From Palsa-513 sp050010595 (lineage in GTDB: Bacteria > Actinomycetota > Thermoleophilia > Solirubrobacterales > Solirubrobacteraceae): a DNA stretch of 64,000 nucleotides. This document shows positions 58,624-64,000 of this stretch, piece by piece (position 1 is the stretch's first letter; every line of letters begins with the position of its first letter). Made by a program: the position numbers and the translations under genes. The notes under the pieces are model-generated. The model was not told the DNA's origin. It did not search any database and saw nothing but the letters and a program-made list of their open reading frames with translations. The stretch lies in the NCBI GenBank assembly GCA_050010595.1, contig JBEKKS010000006.1, positions 1 to 64,000 on the forward strand, given 5' to 3'.

Positions 58624-59381
58624 CGGTCGCGGCGCATAAACTCGAACATCGTCCAGGCCGGGCGAAACCCGAGCCGCTCATAGAGGTGCTTCGGACGGCC
58701 CTCATCATCTGCGCAGATCCAGATCTGCGAGGCGCCGGCGCAGGCACGGATCGCCGCGATCGTCAACTGCGTTCCGAGGCCGCGTCCGCGATGCGCGGGA
58801 CGCACGTAGACGAGCGCCACTTCGGCGTCATCGCCAAGGCGCTCGATCTGGCTGAAGCCGCCCGCGATCCCGCCCTCGATCGCCGCCAGGACACGGGGGC
58901 GGTGCGCCTGCGCGAGCTCGCGGGCGCCGTCTAAGAAAGCCTCGAACTCGCCATCGCCGTAGTCGTCGCTGAGCCAGGCGAGCCGCATGTCGCGGACCGC
59001 GTCGTAGTCCACCTCGGTCACCGCAAGCCCCGCGGCTGGTGGCGTCGAGCGCTCGTAGCGCATCCAGACCAGCCGCGTGGCTTCCCAGCCGCTCGCGGTA
59101 AACGCGGGCCGCAGCCGCTCACCGGTCTCGACGACGTCGAAGTCGATCCGCCTGTGCGAGAGTCCGCCGAGTTCGCGGTCGGCGAGCTCGACCAGCTCGT
59201 CGACGCCGAGGTTGGCGTCATCGGCGACGCAGACGGCGTTGAAGTTCCAGTAGGTCGGATAGCCGGTGGCACGCACGACGCGCCCGTGCTGCCACGGCTT
59301 GATCGAGTCGCACGCGCTCTCCTGCAGAGCATCGCGCCAGGCGCGCGCGGCGGCGGCGCGAGTGTCGAGCGGGAACGGCAT
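58620..59381 (-). CDS. GNAT family N-acetyltransferase (two-domain)
   Basis: 253 residues. The N-terminal 110 residues look like a diverged, inactive GNAT half (RATGYPTYWNFNAVCVADDA, LADRELGGLSHRRIDFDVVE). The C-terminal half has the working loop VRPAHRGRGLGTQLTIAAI and KHLYERLGFRPAWTMFEFMR. Acceptor unknown. Convergent with the DUF427 gene. Confidence 0.85.
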   Translation of the reverse strand: MPFPLDTRAAAARAWRDALQESACDSIKPWQHGRVVRATGYPTYWNFNAVCVADDANLGVDELVELADRELGGLSHRRIDFDVVETGERLRPAFTASGWEATRLVWMRYERSTPPAAGLAVTEVDYDAVRDMRLAWLSDDYGDGEFEAFLDGARELAQAHRPRVLAAIEGGIAGGFSQIERLGDDAEVALVYVRPAHRGRGLGTQLTIAAIRACAGASQIWICADDEGRPKHLYERLGFRPAWTMFEFMRRDR

Positions 59382-59470
59382 CGCGGTAATTGTCGCTCCG
59401 TAGGAACCGCAGCCGCGCCTTCACGGGAGTGCGGATGCGTTCCGCCGTGCAGAGCTGCGATGCTCAGCGG

Positions 59471-60046
59471 ATGAAGGACGTACTCGTCGCATACGCCTCC
59501 AAACACGGCTCAACCGCCGAGATCGCCTGCAGGATCGCCGAGACGCTCTCGCGGTCTGGCCTGAGTGTCGACTGTCGCGAGGTCAGCCAGGTCGGGGCGA
59601 CGCAGGCATACGAGGCAGTCGTGCTGGGCAGCGCCGTATACCTGGGGCGTTGGCGCGCAGAGGCTCGCCACTTCCTGCGCGTGCACCGCAAGGCGCTCGC
59701 TGAGCAGTCGCTCTGGGTCTTCAGCTCGGGTCCGGTCGGTCCCGACACCCTCTCGCTCGACTCGCCCTTGGCCCGGCCGCGCCGCACGGGGCGCGCCGTC
59801 GAGCGTCTGGGCGCGCGCGAGCACATCGTCTTCGGCGGCAGCCTGCCGGCGCAACCGGACGGGAGGATCGCCCAGGCGATGGTGCGCAGGACCACGCCCG
59901 AGCAGCGCGACCGCCGCGACTGGGAGCAGATCCATGCCTGGGCTTTGCACATCGCGCAGCAGCTCGATGCGCGGCCCGGTGCGCATGCGGCGCGTCGCCG
60001 CAGCACACTCCTGCGCGAGCCGGCCCGCCCGATCGCCGGCTCGTAG
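59471..60046 (+). CDS. flavodoxin-domain protein
   Basis: 191 residues from the ATG at 59471: VLVAYASKHGSTAEIACRIA is the FMN-phosphate loop of flavodoxins, and AVVLGSAVYLGRWRAEARHF the 50s loop. This form resembles HemG-like menaquinone-dependent oxidases or bacterial flavodoxin-like proteins with a basic tail (residues about 165-191, Arg/Pro/Ala-rich). An ATG at 59390 is in frame but adds unrelated residues. Redox partner unknown. Confidence 0.85.
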   Translation: MKDVLVAYASKHGSTAEIACRIAETLSRSGLSVDCREVSQVGATQAYEAVVLGSAVYLGRWRAEARHFLRVHRKALAEQSLWVFSSGPVGPDTLSLDSPLARPRRTGRAVERLGAREHIVFGGSLPAQPDGRIAQAMVRRTTPEQRDRRDWEQIHAWALHIAQQLDARPGAHAARRRSTLLREPARPIAGS

Positions 60047-60138
60047 ATGCTGCCGGCGCGCTTGCGCGCGTCGTCTTTGTACGCGAGTGGTGCAGGCCGC
60101 AGCCGCTGGCGCTCCGGCCCTCAATATCCTGGTTGAAC

Positions 60139-60939
60139 GTGCGGCAGATCCTGCTCACCAACGACGACGGCATCGAGGCCGACGGCTTACAGACCTTGCG
60201 CCGCGCTCTGGTGGCGCTCGAAGACGTACGCCTCGTCGTCATCGCCCCAGACGGGAACCGCTCGGCGATGGCGCGCTCGATCACGACGCGCCGCCCGCTG
60301 TGGGTCGAGGAGGTCGCGTTCGATGACGGGAGCGTCGGCTATTCCACCGACGGCACGCCGGTCGACTGCGTGCGTCTGGCAAATCTCGGCCTGATCGGCG
60401 ACTTCACGCCGGATCTCGTTGTCTCGGGGATCAACCACGGCGCCAATCTCGGCGACGACATCACGTACTCAGGCACGGTGGCAGCCGCGCTCGAGGCGGT
60501 CGTGCTCGGTATTCCCGGCATCGCGGTCTCGCAGCAGGCGGCGGACGCCGGGCTCGAGTACGTCGATGGTGGGAGCTTTGACTTCACGCTCGCCGCCGAT
60601 ATCGTCGCCCGGCTTGTGGGCTCGCTCGACACGGTTCCGCTGTCGCCGAAGACGCTGATCAACATCAACCTTCCGGGTCAGGTGCCCGTCGGGATTGAGG
60701 TCGCCGCGCTCGGCAAGCGCGTCTACCGCGATGAGCTGCGCCTCGAACGCGAAGAGGAGGGGCGGCGGCGTTACTGGATCTACGGTGCGGCGCCCGGCTA
60801 CGAGGACGTCGCCGGGACCGATCTGGCGGCGGTCGCGGCCGGCCGGATAGCCCTCACGCCGATCCACTTCGACCTCACCGACCACCCCGGCATGCACGCT
60901 CTCGAGCGGCTCGACCTTGGGGCGCTTCTGACACCGTGA
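60139..60939 (+). CDS. surE: 5'/3'-nucleotidase SurE
   Basis: 266 residues. It removes phosphate from nucleoside monophosphates. Metal ligands are in LLTNDDGIEADG (Asp pair), APDGNRSAMA (Ser) and VSGINHGANLGDDITYSGTV (Asn). Start GTG 60139 (VRQILLTND); a TTG two codons upstream is equally possible. A TATCCT box ends about 9 nt before, so a leaderless transcript is plausible. It overlaps ligA by 4 nt (GTGA). Confidence 0.95.
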   Translation: MRQILLTNDDGIEADGLQTLRRALVALEDVRLVVIAPDGNRSAMARSITTRRPLWVEEVAFDDGSVGYSTDGTPVDCVRLANLGLIGDFTPDLVVSGINHGANLGDDITYSGTVAAALEAVVLGIPGIAVSQQAADAGLEYVDGGSFDFTLAADIVARLVGSLDTVPLSPKTLININLPGQVPVGIEVAALGKRVYRDELRLEREEEGRRRYWIYGAAPGYEDVAGTDLAAVAAGRIALTPIHFDLTDHPGMHALERLDLGALLTP

Positions 60940-62942
60940 ACGACCCAGCCGCACGCGCCGCGCAGCTGCGGGAGCTGCTCGCCTACCACTCGCGCCGCTA
61001 CTACGTGGAGGACGACCCCGAGATCGGCGACGACGAGTACGACGCCCTCTACAACGAGCTGCGCGAGATCGAGGCAGCCCATCCCGAGCTTGTAACACCA
61101 GACTCCCAGACCCAGCGCGTCGGCGGCGAAGCGGTGGATCGGCTCGAGAAGGTTCGCCACCTGCAGCCGATGCTCTCCCTGGCGAACGTCCGCTCGGCGC
61201 AGGAGCTGCGGGCATGGGTTGCGCGGATGCGCGCACACCTCGCGCGTGAGGGAATCGACGACCCGCAGTTCAGCTTCGTCTGCGAGCCGAAGATCGACGG
61301 GTTGGCGATCTCGCTGCTCTATCGCGACGGCACGCTCGAGCGTGGCGCGACGCGCGGCAACGGCGAGATCGGCGAGGACGTCACGCACAACCTGCGCACG
61401 ATCGCCGAGATCCCGCAGCGCCTCGAGGACGCGCCGCCGCTTGTCGAGGTTCGCGGGGAGGTCTACATGGCGCTGCCCGATTTCACCGCGCTCAACGAGC
61501 GGCTGGCGTCCGCCGGTCAGTCGACGTTCATGAATCCGCGCAACACGGCCGCCGGCACGATCCGCCAGCTCGATCCTGCGCTCGCCGCTCGCCGCCCCCT
61601 ATCGATGCTCGCATACGCGATCGGCGTGGCCGAAGGCCTCGAGCTGCGAAGCCAGGAGGAAGCACTCGCGTGGCTGCGCGGGCACGGCTTCCCGGTCAAC
61701 AGCGAGATCGTCGTGCGCGAGGACGAGGAAGCCGTCGTCGAGCAGTGCCTCGAGTGGGAGCGCCGGCGCGGCAGCCTCGACTTCGAGATCGATGGCGTCG
61801 TCGTGAAGGTCTCGGACTTCGAGCTGCAGCGCCGGCTCGGCGCCGTCGGTCGCGACCCGCGCTGGGCCGTCGCATGGAAGTTCCCGCCGACCACGGCCAA
61901 GACCCGCCTGCTCGCGGTCCGCTGGAACGTCGGCAAGTTCGGTGACCTGCACCCCTACGCCGAGCTCGAGCCGGTGCACGTTGGCGGCGTGACGGTCAAG
62001 CTGGCGACGCTGCACAACGAGGAGGATCTCGCGCGCAAGGATCTGCGCGAAGGGGACGACGTGATCGTCCTGCGGGCCGGCGACGTGATCCCGCAGGTCG
62101 TCTCACCCGCGCCGCACGCCGTCGAGAACCCGCAGCGGGCGCCTGCGCCGCGCCCGCCCGCGCGCTGCCCGGTCTGCGGTACGCCGACGATCAAGCCGGA
62201 GGGCTCGGTCTTCACCAACTGCCCGAACCCGATCTGCCCCGGCCGTCAGTGGCAGCTGCTGCGCCACTTCGTCTCGCGTGGCGCGATGGACGTCGATGGG
62301 CTCGGCGAGACACTGGTCGGCATACTGCTCAGCCGCGGACTCGTCCACAGCGCAGCCGACCTCTACGACCTCCGCGAGGAGCAGCTGCTCGCGCTCGAGG
62401 GCTTCGGCGAGATATCGGCAGGCAACCTGATCGCTGCGATCGACGCGTCGCGCTCGCGCCCGTTTCATCGCGTGCTGTTCGCGGTCGGGATCGAGGAGGT
62501 CGGATTTGTCACCGCACGCAACCTCGCCAACCAGTTCCGCACGATCGACAGGCTGCTCGCGGCGAGCCCGGAGGAGCTCGAGCAGACACCTGGCGTCGGT
62601 CCGAAGATGGCCCGCTCGATCAGCGCCCAGCTCGCGAGCACCGAGCTCCGCGAGCTCATTGCTCGCCTGCGCAGTGCGGGACTGCGCTTCGAGGAGGACG
62701 GTCCGCCGCCCGGGGAGGGGCCGCTTGCCGGGCTCGTCTTCGTGCTGACCGGAACGCTCCCGACGCTCACCCGCGAGCAGGCAGGCGAGCGGATTGCCGC
62801 CGCCGGGGGGCGCGTTACGAGCTCTGTCTCGAAGAAGACCGACTACCTCGTCGCAGGCGAGTCGCCGGGCTCGAAGCTCGAGAAGGCAGAGCGCCTCGGC
62901 GTGCGCGTGCTCGACGAGGCGGGCCTGCTCGCGCTGCTCTGA
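60936..62942 (+). CDS. ligA: NAD-dependent DNA ligase
   Basis: 668 residues from GTG 60936. Domain Ia (YYVEDDPEIGDDEYDALYNE), adenylation domain with Lys119 in CEPKIDGLAISLLYRDG, OB fold, a Cys4 zinc finger (CPVCGTPTIK ... NCPNPICPGR), HhH repeats with LEQTPGVGPKMARSISAQLA, and a C-terminal BRCT domain (GLVFVLTGTLPTLTREQAGE ... KTDYLVAGESPGSKLEKAE). Full length and intact. The 3' end overlaps the opposite-strand PBP4-like gene by 100 nt. Confidence 0.98.
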   Translation: MNDPAARAAQLRELLAYHSRRYYVEDDPEIGDDEYDALYNELREIEAAHPELVTPDSQTQRVGGEAVDRLEKVRHLQPMLSLANVRSAQELRAWVARMRAHLAREGIDDPQFSFVCEPKIDGLAISLLYRDGTLERGATRGNGEIGEDVTHNLRTIAEIPQRLEDAPPLVEVRGEVYMALPDFTALNERLASAGQSTFMNPRNTAAGTIRQLDPALAARRPLSMLAYAIGVAEGLELRSQEEALAWLRGHGFPVNSEIVVREDEEAVVEQCLEWERRRGSLDFEIDGVVVKVSDFELQRRLGAVGRDPRWAVAWKFPPTTAKTRLLAVRWNVGKFGDLHPYAELEPVHVGGVTVKLATLHNEEDLARKDLREGDDVIVLRAGDVIPQVVSPAPHAVENPQRAPAPRPPARCPVCGTPTIKPEGSVFTNCPNPICPGRQWQLLRHFVSRGAMDVDGLGETLVGILLSRGLVHSAADLYDLREEQLLALEGFGEISAGNLIAAIDASRSRPFHRVLFAVGIEEVGFVTARNLANQFRTIDRLLAASPEELEQTPGVGPKMARSISAQLASTELRELIARLRSAGLRFEEDGPPPGEGPLAGLVFVLTGTLPTLTREQAGERIAAAGGRVTSSVSKKTDYLVAGESPGSKLEKAERLGVRVLDEAGLLALL

Positions 62943-64000
62943 GGCGCTGCGAGCTTCGCGAGCGCCTCGACCATCTTGTCCTGTGCTTCTTGCGCTTTCC
63001 AGACGACGACGTGGTTCATCAGCAGCGCAAAGGCGAAGCGGCCATCGCACCAGCCGGCAAGGTCTGAAGCATCGCTCAAGGTGCCGGTCTTCGCCTGGCA
63101 GTTTCCGGCAGCCGGCGTCCCGACCATCCTCGCGGCGAGCGTGCCTGTTTCGCCCACGATCGGCAGCGCCGACCGCAGCGTGCTGCCGACCGCCTGGAGG
63201 ATCGCGTCACCGCCCGGGCTGAGGTCGCGTAGCAGCGTGACCACCGCCAGCGGGCTCGTCAGGTCCCCGCGCGAGAGCCCTGAGCCATCGACGATCTGTG
63301 GCGTCAGGCCAAGCTTGGCGAGGTAGCTGCGTACCACGGCGGCTCCGTCGGCTGTTGTGCCGCCGGCGCCGAAGCGCGCACCGATTGCCTTCAGGATCAT
63401 CTCCGCGAAGAAGTCATCCGACGGCCCGGCGGTCAGTGCGGCCAGCTCGCTCATCGGCGGTGATTCGACGCTCGCCAGCAGATGGGCTGCTGGCGGTGTC
63501 GTACCCGCCTGCGAGCGACCGCTGACGCTGATGCCCGCGTGGCGCAGCGTGCCCGCGAACTCCCACGCGGCATGGGCCGGCGGGGAGCCCTGATTGCCGA
63601 CGGCGCCGCGATCGAAGCTCAGCGCGCTAAGCTCGCCGACGAGGTTCGGATCAGGCCCGTAGCCGCTCGCCGGATCCCCGCGCAGGCTGTCGAAGTAGGA
63701 CTCGTCGCCGATCACCGATCCATCGACGCGTGTGATGTGCGTCGCCGCGATCAGCTGCGAGGCAAGCGCGCCGGCGGTCGTGCCGGCACCGCCGTACCAG
63801 TTCTGGATGAAGGTCTGGTCGCCGAATGTCGGATCGCCGCCGCCGCGCAGGTAGAGATCGCCGTCCCAGACGCCCCCGGCTCCGACCTGGCCGACGCCCC
63901 ATACGCTCGTCTGAAGCGTGCCGTCCAGCCCGAACAGGGCGAGTGCGGTGGTCAGCGTGTAGAGCTTCTCGACCGACGCCGGGTAGCGGGGCACGGTCGG
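62843..64000 (-). CDS. D-alanyl-D-alanine carboxypeptidase/endopeptidase (PBP4-like), partial
   Basis: The 3' part of a peptidase S13 gene; it continues past the right edge of the window, so the N-terminus with the signal peptide is missing. The SxxK motif is ASVEKLYT right at the edge. SGLSRGDL fits the second motif, and QAKTGTLSDASDLAGWC is the KTG motif. The enzyme would trim cell-wall stem peptides outside the membrane. The last 35 residues (Ser/Arg/Pro-rich) are antisense to ligA and probably arose by loss of an earlier stop codon. Confidence 0.92.
   Translation of the reverse strand, partial: PTVPRYPASVEKLYTLTTALALFGLDGTLQTSVWGVGQVGAGGVWDGDLYLRGGGDPTFGDQTFIQNWYGGAGTTAGALASQLIAATHITRVDGSVIGDESYFDSLRGDPASGYGPDPNLVGELSALSFDRGAVGNQGSPPAHAAWEFAGTLRHAGISVSGRSQAGTTPPAAHLLASVESPPMSELAALTAGPSDDFFAEMILKAIGARFGAGGTTADGAAVVRSYLAKLGLTPQIVDGSGLSRGDLTSPLAVVTLLRDLSPGGDAILQAVGSTLRSALPIVGETGTLAARMVGTPAAGNCQAKTGTLSDASDLAGWCDGRFAFALLMNHVVVWKAQEAQDKMVEALAKLAAPQSSASRPASSSTRTPRRSAFSSFEPGDSPATR

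Overview
The window is a high-GC chromosomal segment of an actinobacterium. The gene order of the rpoBC, str, S10, spc and alpha ribosomal operons, the zinc-type S14, the frequent GTG/TTG starts and TAnnnT promoter boxes placed at start codons, and the style of the proteins fit Actinomycetota. The class Thermoleophilia (Solirubrobacterales or relatives) is my best guess; it is inference, and no 16S rRNA is present to settle it.

Layout. (1) 1-8.3 kb is an accessory region: tRNA-Lys, a DUF1272 protein, a DJ-1/PfpI enzyme and a divergent GlxA-type regulator, an arylamine N-acetyltransferase, a Doc-type toxin with a 56-residue partner, a GNAT, a decayed methyltransferase end, and then two short elements integrated in tandem into the 3' part of tRNA-Tyr. 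Each element carries a PIN-domain toxin with its antitoxin; neither carries an integrase. (2) 8.3-14.9 kb: primary sigma factor (upstream of tRNA-Tyr on the same strand), FolE2-type GTP cyclohydrolase, PgsA, a small RHH+HTH regulator in front of clpP, a Ca2+/H+ antiporter, an NlpC/P60-like exported enzyme, and an AIM24 protein. (3) 15.1-26.8 kb: rpmG-secE-nusG-rplK-rplA-rplJ-rplL-rpoB-rpoC. (4) 26.9-34.8 kb: HAD phosphatase, DMT-type membrane protein, small secreted protein, then rpsL-rpsG, separated by a short reverse ORF and a RodZ-like gene from fusA-tuf. (5) 34.9-51.6 kb: one nearly unbroken S10-spc-alpha series, rpsJ to rplQ, including secY, adk, map, rpmJ (37 residues) and rpoA; infA is not in its usual place between map and rpmJ. 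(6) 51.6-64 kb: truA, a secreted protein, GNATs, a two-gene ABC exporter, a double DUF427 protein, a flavodoxin-like protein, surE, ligA and the 3' part of a PBP4-like D,D-carboxypeptidase that runs off the right edge.

How it works together. Most of the window is the core gene-expression machinery (RNA polymerase core and sigma, NusG, translation factors, about thirty ribosomal proteins, Sec translocon, Met aminopeptidase), packed with 1-8 nt overlaps that imply translational coupling. Several ribosomal proteins carry long low-complexity extensions: mainly acidic on L10, the N-terminus of S17 and the C-terminus of L5; Ala/Lys/Pro-rich on L4 and L22; Arg/Gly-rich on S3. The most novel-looking part is the tRNA-Tyr island: two integrase-less elements with related ends and different toxin-antitoxin cargo, beside a third toxin-antitoxin pair.
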